NCBI GenBank assembly: GCA_015179125.1
Contig: WHVA01000013.1
Location: 1-64,000, forward strand
Origin: Gautieria morchelliformis
Taxonomy: Eukaryota; Basidiomycota; Agaricomycetes; Gomphales; Gomphaceae
Direction of reading: 5' to 3'
DNA: 64,000 nt
This document shows, piece after piece, positions 12,542 to 23,304 of the stretch; position 1 is the stretch's first letter; each line of letters starts with the position of its first letter. Position numbers and translations under genes: made by a program. The notes beneath the pieces are model-generated. The model did not search any database, was not told where the DNA came from, and worked only from the letters and a program-made list of their open reading frames with translations.

Positions 12542-13924
12542 ATGCGCTGCCCCAACTTTGATGACTTTGACGGCGCTGCGTTGGACCGCACCTCCGATGC
12601 TATTGATGACGGTGTGTATTCTGAATCTTGACCCTTCGAAGTTTGCTATGGTTGGTCTGTAAACGGGTTTATTTTCAACTCGATAGTGACGGGTGATGAT
12701 TTCATTGTCGTTGGCCAGGGACTATGTTGTGGATATGATGAAACATAGCTGACACATTCCACAGTCAATATCATCAAGGGCAAGCTCAAATGGGATGAGT
12801 CCTCCCAGTTTGACGCTAATAAAGACAAAACCAAGTTTCGACAATTCGAGGCAGCCTGCGAACGCGTCAAGTACGTCGAGCCGCCACTCTTTGTTATGCA
12901 GCTAACCGTGTGATCGTTGCAGAAATTTTTACAAAGAGCAACATGGTGAGTCACGCTCGATCGTCGAGTTTCTCTAGGTTTATAGCGTAACCTCCCTTGG
13001 ATACTGCAGAAAAGCAAACTGTCGAGTTCAATGTCAACATACGTGCCACCTTCCGCAAGCAGAAGCGCGCCCGGATGAGTGTCTGGGCCGCGATGGAAAT
13101 GCTCGATACCCTTGTTGATGACTCTGATCCGGATACCAGTCTCACCCAGATTGAACATCTCCTCCAGACAGCAGAGGCCATGCGTCGTGACGGAAAGCCC
13201 GACTGGATGCAGGTAGTTGGCGTCGTCCACGACCTTGGCAAACTTCTTTATGTGTTTGGCTCCGAGTGCGTATTTCCTCGTTACACCCTTTCCAGCTAAA
13301 GTGGCCGGTGCTAGGGGCCAATGGGACGTCGTTGGTGATACATTTGTCGTTGGGTGCAAATTTCCCGACAGCATCATATACCCCGAGACCTTCGCCGGCA
13401 ATCCTGACTCGCGGGATGCTGTCTATTCTACAGAGAATGGTGTGTACAAGCGTGGGTGTGGACTGGATAATGGTGAGCTTGATGTTCCTATGCATGTTAA
13501 CTCGGGTACCCAAATGCGCCTAGTGATGATTTCCTGGGGTCACGACGAGGTATGTCTTCTTTATTAGCCGAATTGCGTTCAATATATTCAAATTACGTTA
13601 ACAGTACCTCTATCAAGTGTGCAAAGAGCAGAGCTCCCTCCCAGAGGAAGGACTTGCCATGATTCGATACCACAGCTTTTACCCGTGGCACCGTGAGGGT
13701 GCCTACCACCACCTCATGGAAGAAAAAGAGTTGGTCCTTCCATATCCTGCCATATGCCATACTTTGTACTCACATCTCTCAGCTACAAAGCCCTCGAAGC
13801 CGTGCGTGCTTTCAATCCCTATGATCTGTATAGCAAGAGCGATCAGCCCGTCGATCCCGCCCAACTCAGGCCATATTATGAAAGTCTTTTAGAGAAGTTC
13901 TTCCCACCCGAGGTCGACTGGTGA
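12542..13924 (+). CDS. Myo-inositol oxygenase (MIOX), eight exons
   Basis: The product cleaves the ring of myo-inositol with O2 to give D-glucuronate in the cytosol, the first step of inositol breakdown. Exons join in frame as 12,542-12,611, 12,765-12,870, 12,923-12,945, 13,010-13,265, 13,315-13,472, 13,524-13,549, 13,605-13,729 and 13,783-13,924, giving 301 residues, close to the usual family length. The di-iron ligand motifs are all present: [32 protein letters not shown] and FNPYDLY. The substrate and core signatures VVGDTF and CGLDN are also present. All introns have GT-AG ends and are about 50-65 bases, except the first (153 bases). The start is the first ATG after the TATA box. No disabling change was seen. 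It stands alone in a host island between transposon blocks. Confidence 0.93.
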
Positions 13925-14025
13925 CTGTGGAGCATTGTGCAGACCAATTAAAATTTGAGCTGTTCGGTTAGGATTTCTTCAACCATTTGGGTTTATAAAC
14001 GTACTTCCCAGATCGCCGATTCATA

Positions 14026-14070
14026 TAGTATGCACGAGTATAGTATGCATGAGTATAGTATGCATGAGCA
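14026..14070 (+). repeat. Three tandem copies of a 15-bp unit
   Basis: The unit TAGTATGCATGAGTA occurs three times head to tail with single-base variants. It begins about 100 bases downstream of the inositol oxygenase stop codon, in or just past its 3' UTR. Confidence 0.8.
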
Positions 14071-14339
14071 CAGTCGATACCTATTCCCGAACGTTCGCAA
14101 CGTTGCGGGTGATTGACGTTTAGCGACCCCCTTGCTTGAAAAGGGTCCTTTAACCCACGCTTACAACGAACAGACATTTTGTCTGTCTGGCTTTATATTA
14201 GGATTAGGAGGTAGTCAGTTACCTTATTCTTTAATTGCAGCCGCTAGTGAAGGCGAAGTTGAAATTGATTACTACTTCTGAAAATAAAATAAAAACTTCC
14301 AAAGGACAACAGAAACTGCATAATAAAAGTTTAAAATTC

Positions 14340-14990
14340 AAGGGATTAAGTTCTCAACATATTCCTACAATTGGGGTTGAATTTTTGTACAGTAAGACTC
14401 AAGATATGTAAATAATGTTTGTTAGAGTAAACAAGCTCTGGAACATGCAAATCTCCATGTATGCTCTTGGTAGCTTGTGTGGTAGTGTGATCTCCACAGC
14501 TAGTGAGGGTTGCCCTAACACCATCCCAGGATAGCATCAGGGTTGGTATGTGACCCCCAAGCTCACCGAGCAGGTCAGGGTTGATGTCAGATGGGAAGCA
14601 GGTGTCCATGGCTGTGGGCAGGGGTGTCTGGTAGCACAAGGTATGTAGGTAGCTCACTGGCAGTGGTGATCCTTAGCTTTTCCTCTTTGGATCCCTCTCT
14701 GCCAGATCATGTGATATTCTGCTGTCTCAGGGAGTTTCCCACAGCAGGAAAAGCTCTCTTGAAGGACCAGTGGTTAGGCTGCACAGTGTCACCATAGGCA
14801 ATTTCAGCCTCGGTGACGATGAGTTCAGATTTCAGAACACCTTCCATGCATACTGCACCCAATATCCCTTACTTTTCCATTGTCCCTTCAGCTCCAAACC
14901 AGTCCCCATGCACCTCTTCGAATTCCGAGAGGGACCAGTCCAAACAGATCTGTCAAGATTCGAACATGGAGGGGTCAAGTGGCATGAGCA
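14340..14990 (+). mobile_element. Diverged family S LTR and leader
   Basis: At 14,470-14,518 the phrase GTGTGGTAGTGTGATCTCCA and the following GGGTTGCCC match the end of the family S LTR. A second LTR-like part at about 14,540-14,743 holds CCTTAG, CTTTTCC and CTCTTTGG as in the family S R region. After 14,744 the sequence GCAGGAAAAGCTCTC and the next 200 bases follow, in diverged form, the leader and start of gag seen at 46,609-46,800. It is old and broken; only the 5' end remains. Confidence 0.6.
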
Positions 14991-15249
14991 AATGAAACAG
15001 CAAAAGGGCCATGGGCATGGCTAGCAGTATGCTAGAAAAGGCAAGAGGAGGTGTGAACTCATGGACTCAGGTGCAGATGAGTCTCCAAAGGGGAGAAATC
15101 CAGTAGGACATGATATTTGAGCTAAGGAGGACAGGACCATTTCTAGTATGTAACTAGCTACTTAGACAGGGTCAGCTCAATGGGGACGAAGAGGATCAAA
15201 AAGGAGGCACAATGCCAAGAAAGGCAAGATGTTGATAAATAGAGCTAGT

Positions 15250-15985
15250 ATGTGTCAAGATTGGATTTGGGCATTAATATCGTGTATTAGTGAACATGGT
15301 GAATGCCCGAACCGCTTGTGTGATAAGATATGTAGTTCAGCAAATAATGTAAAGCCAATAAAGATTATGAAGTAAGGGAGCTACTTGAACAGAGCTCGCC
15401 CTGTCTACAGTCGAAGTGAAATAGCTCGTGACACTTGATGATGTAAAATGCAAGGTCTCATGGAAAGGTTGTCTAGCAGTAACAATCCTTTCACTGGCAA
15501 AGGTACTCCTTCGGAGCCCTTTGCCAACAGCACAGACAAGGGTTCGAAGACGAAAGTGGTGAAGGTGAGATATAGAAACTCACCAGTGGTGCTTAAGCTC
15601 TACTCTAGCTAAAGGTAGTAGTCTAGAGAAGAGGGCTTTAAGACAATGGTCACAGTGTAGTTGGGTTTTGCACAAGGTAGACATATGATAATTGAACTGC
15701 AGAATATACATGCAAATGTAAACTACTTATACCGAATGCTCACATGCCATCAGAAAATAGGAAAGAGGCCATCATGAGTCAGGGTTGGATAGGGGGTGTG
15801 CAGTCAGGATACAAATAGATGAAAGACATATACAATAGAACTGAGCAGAAGTGTGAACATGAAACAATGGGGAGGAAAGTGGATAAAGGGACCTAGGTAA
15901 GAAAATACACCTTGAGACCTGCATACATCTTACCCTACACGGACTCTTGGTCTAACAGGTTGATCCTGCACGATCTATGGGTAGG
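15250..15985 (+). repeat. Dispersed repeat family X, copy 1
   Basis: This matches 19,660-20,090 (same direction, partial) and 21,630-22,380 (opposite direction, nearly full length). Shared landmarks are the start near TGTCAAGATTGG, TTAATATCGTGTATTAGTG, a short gene-like part, then ATGATAATTGAA and AATATACATG, and a tail near ACTGGGTTGATCC. It does not match the Gypsy elements here. It could be a long LTR or the 3' end of another retroelement class. Confidence 0.6.
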
Positions 15986-15992
15986 ACATCCC

Positions 15993-16520
15993 TGTTACGA
16001 TCCATTCCCGAGTCTGGTCCCGAACCCTCAGCTTCGGTACTTGCTCAGGAACCTTGGGTTCACTCGGCTTTCCTCAGGTTCTCTTTGTACTGTTCCATCA
16101 CCCCTGATTCCCCTTCTTAGTTAGTTCTCCATATGTTCAACCCTTTCATTCCCCTTGTCTGCTAGTTCCAGTCATTGATCCCCCTGACCCTGCATACTAC
16201 TTTACTATATAAACCCCCTAACCTTGTATCATAGTTCCTCAGTTCAGATATCAACTTAGCTCCTCGTACACTAAGCTCTCCTGCCTGATACCATTCCCGA
16301 TTCTTGGCTTATAGCCAAGCCTGTTCCCAAAATTAGGGCAGAACACTGAGTGGGCGCAACCCACAAGGTTGAAGCCAAGCCCTCTGTTCCGAAATCCCAG
16401 TTCAGCTCTGGTTTAGAGCCGAACCTCAGTACAACACATAGTCTTAACAATATGTCTGAACTCTCTACACTGAGTTGTTCAGAATGCCAATCACCCATTC
16501 ATACACCCATGCCAAAGGCA
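15993..16520 (+). mobile_element. Family G Gypsy-type LTR and truncated 5' end
   Basis: The sequence starts TGTTACGATCC, like the LTR start at 22,565, and has a TATATAAA box near 16,206. It ends near GCAGAACA at 16,345. It is followed by TGGGCGCAACCCA and GGTTGAAGCC, which align with the primer-binding-like site after the LTR at 29,016. A short frame after about 16,453 stops early. Only the 5' end of the element remains, and it is old and broken. Confidence 0.55.
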
Positions 16521-17089
16521 GCCATGTAATGCCAACAATCGAAGCTCGGTGTGCATGAGGTACTTCGAGGGTCCTGGAAAACCCCCTGTTCCATCACCAG
16601 TATTCCAACCCACCATCAGCTCAACTCATGCCCCGGCGCCGAGTTATCGGTGCTGGAATTTTAAACATACCTTCTAATCAGATCTATCAACCATATATAA
16701 TAATATAGTAGAGTTATTGTCTATAGTTGCTTCTACATTCTGTCATCATATACCTAACAAACTTTATATATAATTCTAACATATACTCATATGGTCCATA
16801 CTTGCCTCTACACTCTATCATTTTACTTCTAACAAAATTCATGTATACTTTTAACATATAGTCATCCAAATCCTATCTGAAATTGCTCCATTATCTCAAT
16901 ACACACCATGTTTCAGCACATACAAACATATTTTTAAAATATCAGAACATTCAAAAAATTTTAGGATATCCACAATATACAAATTGCTCAAAATGATGGA
17001 CTATGAATTCAGTTAGGGTTGATATTTTAAAAGATATTTAATATATCCTAGAAGAATGTACATTATTGTCAATCTGAACATCCTCCTAT
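16521..17089. other. AT-rich stretch, no gene recognised
   Basis: This segment is strongly AT-rich, with several ATATA and TCTAACATATA phrases repeated loosely (for example around 16,745-16,865). I see no open frame or named repeat. Confidence 0.4.
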
Positions 17090-17650
17090 AGTGGGCTTGC
17101 CAGCATCTACAATTTCGAAAGGTATCTTTGGGGTGTTCAGTTAAGACCACAAATGGGATAGATTTTATACCTTTTTTGAAATTTGAAAGGAGGCTTTGCT
17201 ATACTTCAGACAGGTCATCTATCCAAATGTCATCAGGATAATTCAGAATGAACAATTCATCATTCAGAGCAGTAATATCTGAAGATCAAATGTTGCCAAA
17301 TGTGCCTGGGTGGCACACATGCAACAAATAGACAGTCTAAGTACTGACGCCTTAGAATACCCTGTGGATGATATAACACTTACACAAATGACAATAATCA
17401 GGAACTATTTTCACTGACAAATCAGTGCTCAGTCTGAGAACACCACCAAAGCACTTATTTTCATGTACCAAAAGAAAATATGATATACTATATGACAGGT
17501 GGGGAAAAAGGTTTGTGCAAACACCATCTTCACCCCATCGACCTAACCCCACTCATATGTCCATGGATGTGAATAGTAAAAGATATATCATTGGAGTAGC
17601 TTAATGAGAGGACTTACCTTTTGTTCAATTTCATCTGGAGGCTGGCTACT
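17090..17650 (-). pseudogene. Unidentified decayed coding remnant
   Basis: On the minus strand short open pieces read like protein, for example 17,552-17,352 (containing PDYCHLCKCYIIHR) and a stretch near 17,240-17,110 containing PDDIWIDDL and PFVVLTEHP. Stops and frame changes separate them, so nothing continuous is encoded. I do not recognise the family. The surroundings are all transposon debris, so a transposon-borne gene is likelier than a host gene. Confidence 0.3.
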
Positions 17651-17949
17651 GGCAGATGACATGGTAGTGGATGTGCATGTATGATTGATCAGTCAAAGGC
17701 AGCGTTTGAAAAACCACCAGGCATGTACACAACCTATTATAGCTGTTTGCGCTCAATTCAGGACTCCAATGCTCATCATGTTTTTTTTGCACAATTTTCA
17801 GAGGTAGACCGCTACTTAAATTTTCCACCACAACCAGCACATTTTGTCACTAGATTAATTAATAAAAGTCATTCCTTCTCTGTATAACTGTAAAGGTTTG
17901 AGAGCTTTAGTCAAAAAAAAACTCTTTCCCACATGGTAGCACCAAGAGA

Positions 17950-18670
17950 TGAGGGAGGTGGCTGGGGCATCATCATCACATGTGCAGGTGGCGGCACCAC
18001 CATGGTGCCAAGGCCATCACTTGGTACTCACTCATGACCCTCTCCCCTGGCCTTCCCAACCCCTGACCGACCCTGGATGTTGCATACTATGCAAGCCACT
18101 TCACTTCCAATATTGTTCCAAAAGTGGAAATACAGAGGGGGAGATGTGAGCAGAGGGGGAGGAGACGTGAGCTGAGGCGTGAGCCGAGGGGGAGACATGA
18201 GCCGAGGGGGAGATGTGAGCCAAGGCAGAGACATGAGCTGAGGAAGAGAAGTAACCCTGACATCACCCCCCTCTAGCCTGTTGCATCCTTGAAGCATGGG
18301 ACACGAGCATGGGATTGGAAGGCCACTGAATGGATCCAATGTGGAGCACTGGGGTGTGCCCCATAGAAGTCACAGACTTTGTCCAAGGTGGAGACATCTT
18401 GCTCCAGGACCCACAAATTCTCCTCATTCCCATACCCTTCCCATTTTACAAGGAACTGGCATTGGCCCTGCATGAACTGGCTGTCCAGGATCCATTCCAC
18501 CATGTAATGCTCTTCCCCATCAATGATCTGGTAGAAGTGGTGGATGAGCCTTTTGTCCCAGAATGGTATCTTCCAGTGTCAGAAGCAACTTTACCATGTT
18601 GAAGACAGGGTAGAGATGGAACATGGACATCAGAAGGTGGAGATGGTACGCATTCCACCTGACTCTCCAC
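17950..18670 (-). mobile_element. Old family S 3' end: LTR and chromodomain
   Basis: Minus-strand reading gives the chromodomain of a Gypsy integrase at about 18,503-18,273, recognisable from FLVKWEGYG and EQDV. Upstream of it is the short linker that precedes the chromodomain. The phrases around 18,060-18,140 match the family S LTR. The piece is strongly diverged from the copies at 46-56 kb and is broken. AT-rich DNA at 18,680-19,030 separates it from more of the same pol at 19,120-19,500. Confidence 0.65.
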
Positions 18671-18679
18671 ACCACTGTG

Positions 18680-19030
18680 GAGGTTGATCAAAAAGGCCAT
18701 GTGATACAGCATATATAAGTATATAATATATTTTATAAGGAGAATAATTGTTATTAGAAGACTTTGTATATATTTAAACATCTCGGAGATATATATGCAT
18801 ATGAGAGAGTATTAGACTACAATATAAAGTAATAGATACTTGGATAGATATTTCTAACAGATATGAGTAGGAGTATTAGTATGAATAGTTATAATGATAT
18901 AGTCTATATTAAAAGTTGATAGAAAAAAAAATAATAAGAAGATGCATAAAAATAAGAAGACACATTCTTGTCGGCGGAGCCACCACTGGAGAGGGACAAA
19001 AGTAGGATTATTTATATCCCAACAATAAAA
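18680..19030. other. AT-rich insertion between family S pol fragments
   Basis: The base composition is very AT-rich (TATATA and AATAATAAG tracts) and differs sharply from both sides. It separates two pieces of one old pol gene, so it is probably part of an insertion that also brought the Harbinger fragment at 19,031-19,115. No open frame is seen. Confidence 0.4.
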
Positions 19031-19115
19031 TTGCCATATACTTTCACCCTCTTCTTTTCTATAATCTGAGAATAAAATGGGTGAAGCTACATGTAATAAA
19101 AAGTTTCAACCATCT
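19031..19115 (+). mobile_element. Fragment of a Harbinger-type transposase gene
   Basis: This is a near copy, in the opposite direction, of 31,997-32,085, which lies at the upstream part of the transposase remnant described there. It encodes ENKMGEATCNKK in one frame. Only about 85 bases are preserved. Confidence 0.6.
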
Positions 19116-19119
19116 GCCT

Positions 19120-19500
19120 ATGAAGGGCCCAAGGTAGTTCTGCAAGGGGTGCATAGTGAGAATATCACTCACATCCAAGTACACCTTGTCTCTGACTTGG
19201 TACTATAGTGCCAGGACTCAGTGCTGGTTGTAGTACCATGCCATATTGTCCTTATCCTTTGTGAGGGTGGATTAAATGATTTGGGTTCAATGATCGAGTC
19301 CATTCTTAAAGTAATTGTTAGATTAAAAAGAATAGATAATATTCTCTTGTGCTCAGGGACTGGGGGTGCAACAGTCACACTGGCATGCAGTATATGTGCA
19401 GGCTGACTAAGCTCAGCATGGCATGCCCCTTGATGCTTGGTGTCAATCACATGACTGGGTTGAGGTGAAGATGAGGCTTGTTTAGGAGAACGAGGATTCC
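19120..19500 (-). mobile_element. Old family S pol fragment (integrase C-terminal side)
   Basis: The minus strand resembles the part of the family S integrase just before the chromodomain, around ARYYN and YQVGDKVYL in the intact copy. It continues the fossil at 17,950-18,670. It is broken and strongly diverged. Confidence 0.5.
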
Positions 19501-19659
19501 CAAGCTTTCACGTTTGGAATAGTTTAGAATAGGCAGCAATAGTAGACTCTCAATGACAATTGGAGGCTTTTATCAAGAACTAAGTACTACAGCAATCAAA
19601 AAAGCATATAGGTACTTCCAGGGTGAAACAGTAATTTTCTCGAGGATTTATCATACATT

Positions 19660-20090
19660 AAGACTCATGAGTGAAGTCCTTTATAAGAGGTAGTAGTCTA
19701 GAAGGGGAGGTTCAGGACGATGATCATGACATGGCAACACAGTGCACAAGGTAGGTGTATGATAATTGAACTACGGAATATACATGTAAATGAAAACTAC
19801 TTATACCAAAGAGAGGGAACATATCAGTGAACGGGAGAGAGGCAATGATGTATCAGGGTGATACAGGAGGTGTGAAGCTGAGGTACATAATAGAAAGGAC
19901 ACACATACAATAGAAACAACTGCCGATACAAGGGTCAAATGATGGAGGGGTGAGATGGTGAAGAGAGAATCAAGACAATACATCTTGGGGCCTGCCCACA
20001 TCCCTATCCTACACTGCCTCCTGGCCCATGGGCTCAATCCTGCATGAAAGGCAGGTAAGGTACTGTGCGAATGTGTCCTAACCATATGAA
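19660..20090 (+). repeat. Dispersed repeat family X, copy 2 (partial)
   Basis: This aligns with the 3' half of copies 1 and 3: GGTAGTAGTCTAGA, ATGATAATTGAACTAC, AATATACATG, CATCTTGGGGCCTGC and a tail ending CATATGAACACC. The tail is shared with copy 3 and helps set one end of the repeat. Confidence 0.6.
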
Positions 20091-20639
20091 CACCACATGT
20101 GGGCCCAGGACTTACGGGTGATGGGGATAGTGATGTATTATGGTGATGGTCAGGGATGCTTGGTCATGACTGGTGGCAGAGGCAAGGGCGAATGATGTGA
20201 ACAGCGATGGAGTTTGGTGAACTCATTGAATGGCAAATATGCAAACATCTATTGACCAAACCCTGCCATCATATATATCCATCTGCTACTGAAATGGAAT
20301 TTGAAAGGACATTATCATAAAACCATGTCTCACCATTCCCAGGCCATAGTCAGTTCAAGTGCAACTCATAATTTGATGAACTAGTTCCCACTACAAGGCC
20401 ATAATAGTGAATATAGAGGTTCTGGAGCACAAAAAAGCCATCTCGCATTTGCCAGCAATGCGGCAGTCCTGTCGTTCAAAACATGGCCCATCATGTGGGG
20501 TGGGAGGCAGGGCACACCCAGGGGGGGCATGCATTATCATTGCTGCTCTATGGGGATGGAGCTCAGTGATCCACTAGGACTGCAAATTGAAGTGAGCAGG
20601 TGTGACAAAGGGTGATAAGTCTAATGGAGGCAGAATAAA

Positions 20640-21045
20640 TAAGTCATGACAAGGGACTGTCATATGCAGTGTGCATGGAAGAGGTTTCAGACTCTGAGTC
20701 ACTATCTCCGATTTTGAATGCACCTATTGTGGCTGCAGTGCACAGTATGACTGTCAGCCCTCTAATGGGAGACTTTTTCTGCTGTAAGGGCAACCCTCAC
20801 ACACCACAGAGATCATACAGTCATGCAAGCTGACAGAGGGGAAATCCAAAGTATATACATAACTAGGCAGAATACAAAATAGAGGGCATTCTCACCTCAC
20901 AGAGGGGAATCTGAAGACAAAAGTCTAAGGATCTCCACTGCCAGCAAGCCTATATTATTCTGCACTTGACAGGAGCCAGGGCCATCCCTCAGTACTCACT
21001 TGCAACCCTGCCCTCCCCTGCCCTCCCTTGTTTTAAAAAAAAAAA
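20640..21045 (-). mobile_element. Old family S LTR and leader
   Basis: On the minus strand an LTR ends at 20,783 (GGGTTGCCCTTACA) and is followed by GCAGAAAAAGTCT. The leader and the beginning of gag then run down to about 20,640, recognisable by GGAGATAGTGACTCAG. The LTR part has the duplicated CTTTGGATTTCCCCT-type phrase and an R-like CCTTAGACTTTTG. A run of 14 A's lies at its far edge near 21,040. It is an old, truncated copy. Confidence 0.6.
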
Positions 21046-21629
21046 AAATCCAAGTTATTGTCTTTTGGGGTGGAGCCCTATGTAGGACAGTTCATACAAT
21101 GTGCCTGTCATGACGCATTTATTTCTCATACTCAGGTGCTCTGTCCTGCCATTTCTCACCCCATTTCCGTGTTCGTTCCGATCGCCATTGTCATGTTCGG
21201 CAACCGATTCTCGCTGTTCGCACCAATTACCATAGCCACGCCATCAAACGCACGATCGACGTCTTTGGACTGACTTGGCAGTCATCGCTGGGTCTACCAC
21301 CTCCTCTGCTCGACCCTCTTCCGATGGTATTCTGATAATTGGATTCTCATGACCTGTGTATTTCCTGCACCTTGTTATCCCCATTTCCCCTTTTTCTACT
21401 CCTCCCCAGTGTTCGCTCGGCTTCGCCCTCGACCTCAACCTCTCCTCCTCTATGTCACCTCTGTTCGCCCTTCCTCACATTCGCCGAACGGCCATTCACT
21501 GCTCGCATCATTTGCCAGCAGGCACACCGTCAAATCATGATCGACATCCCTATCCGGCATGATGGCTCGTCAGTAACTCCATCAGCTTCTCGATCCAACC
21601 CCCTTTTGGTGTTCATATGAGCAGGGTGT
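21046..21629. other. No gene recognised
   Basis: This is a CT-rich segment with several short overlapping open frames but no domain or start context I trust. It could be leader sequence of an unassigned retroelement. Confidence 0.3.
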
Positions 21630-22380
21630 GTTCGTGGGACGTCCTACCCGTAGGTCGTGTGGGATCAACCCAGTAGATGAAGAACCTGTGCAGGGCAGTG
21701 TATATGTGGGCCCCAAGACATGATTTCGTACACAGGTGTCTTCGCCACCTTCACTCTCTGTCATTTCATGTTCTCCCTCTTCTCTCATTATATTGTATGT
21801 TTATTTCATCTATGTTGTATCATGACTGCGCACCCCTATCCAACCCTGACTCGTGACGGCCTCTTTCCTATTCGCTGATACCTTACGAGAATTCGATATA
21901 AGTAGTTTACATTCGCATGTATATTCCCCCATTCAATTATCATACGTCGTTCATCTTGTGCAAATTTGACCTCGCTGTGGTCATCGTCTTAAGCCTTCTC
22001 TTGGAGATTTCCATCTTCGACTAGCAGAGGACTTAGGCATCACTGGTGAGTTCTCATACTTCATCTTCATTACCTTAGCCTTCGAGCCATTTTCTGTGCT
22101 GTCGGCGAAGGGCTCCGAAGGAGCACCTTCGCCTGCGAAGGGATTGTCAAGACTTAGACAGCCCTTCTGTGAGACCTTGCATGTTATATCGTCAAGTGCC
22201 ACGGGCTATTTCGCTACGACTGTAGATAGGGTGAGCCCCGTTTGGGCAACCCTCTTACCTTGTGAACATTCATTGGTTCATCTATTCACCGAACGGCATA
22301 CTTATTTGCACAAGTTATTTGGGCATTCGCTGTGTTCACTAATACACGATATTAACGCCTAAAAACCAATCTTGACAGTG
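21630..22380 (-). repeat. Dispersed repeat family X, copy 3
   Basis: This is the reverse complement of copy 1 over nearly its whole length. It is the best preserved coding-looking copy: a minus-strand frame at 22,202-21,981 encodes 73 residues containing DNPFAGEGAPSEPF and ends near SPREGLRR. The protein family is not recognised; a gag-like retroelement end is possible. Confidence 0.6.
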
Positions 22381-23304
22381 CCGCACAACAGGTTTCATCT
22401 ACCTGTCCTTTATTTATCAGTCTCTGCCTGTGCACCATGGGTGAAGCCCTGGGCTTGTCCGTGCCTGTTCAGATGAGGAAAATCTCATGTTGTCTTCTCT
22501 TTCACCTCCCTGCGCTCACTCACTCCCAGTAGCCTCAGGTCCCCATATGTCACCTTAAACCTCTTGTTACGACCATGCCGCTTGACCATCTCCGCCACCT
22601 CCGGAACACCTCCGCAGCACCTCCAACTCTATTCCTCAACCTCTGCATCCCATGACTTCAACCCCTTGTTCTTCAGTACCCCTGGTTGACTCTATTCATC
22701 AGCCTCCATACTCGACCCTTAGCACAGCAAGATACCATATCCAGATTTCTGTTTGTTCCGATGTCCATTATACTTACGCATAGTGTTGCTGCCAGCTTGG
22801 CTCGGCTCTGGCTAAGCCGCACGCCAAGCTGCATATTAGCTCAGCCAAGCCGATTCCTAGGAGCCGGCTTATCTCCACGGCGGTTACCATTTAAGCCGGC
22901 GTTAAGCCAGCTAAGCCAGCGTGTAGCCGATTATGTTATCCTCGCCCCTGTGTTCCTCCGACCTCGTCGCACTTCTTACAGTCCCTTACAACCACTCTCC
23001 TTATAGTCTCCTACTGCTGGAGCAGACCATTGGGAACCTTGACAAACATTTCCGGGTCCATGGAGCATGGACATCTAGGTAAGTCGCTGGAGTAGCGGGC
23101 ACCGGTGGTGGTGCCATTTCACATGTGACAGGTTAACGGGTTGTCAACAGATTTATTCGAGCCTGTTCTAGTGGGTACGATACAATTCTATCGTCAAGTT
23201 ATTGCCCTAAAGTGCCAGCCGAATGCTATAAACATGTACGATATACCGGTAAGTTTCCCTTCCCATAAAGTATTCCAGTCATTACTTTGTCTCAGATACC
23301 AACA

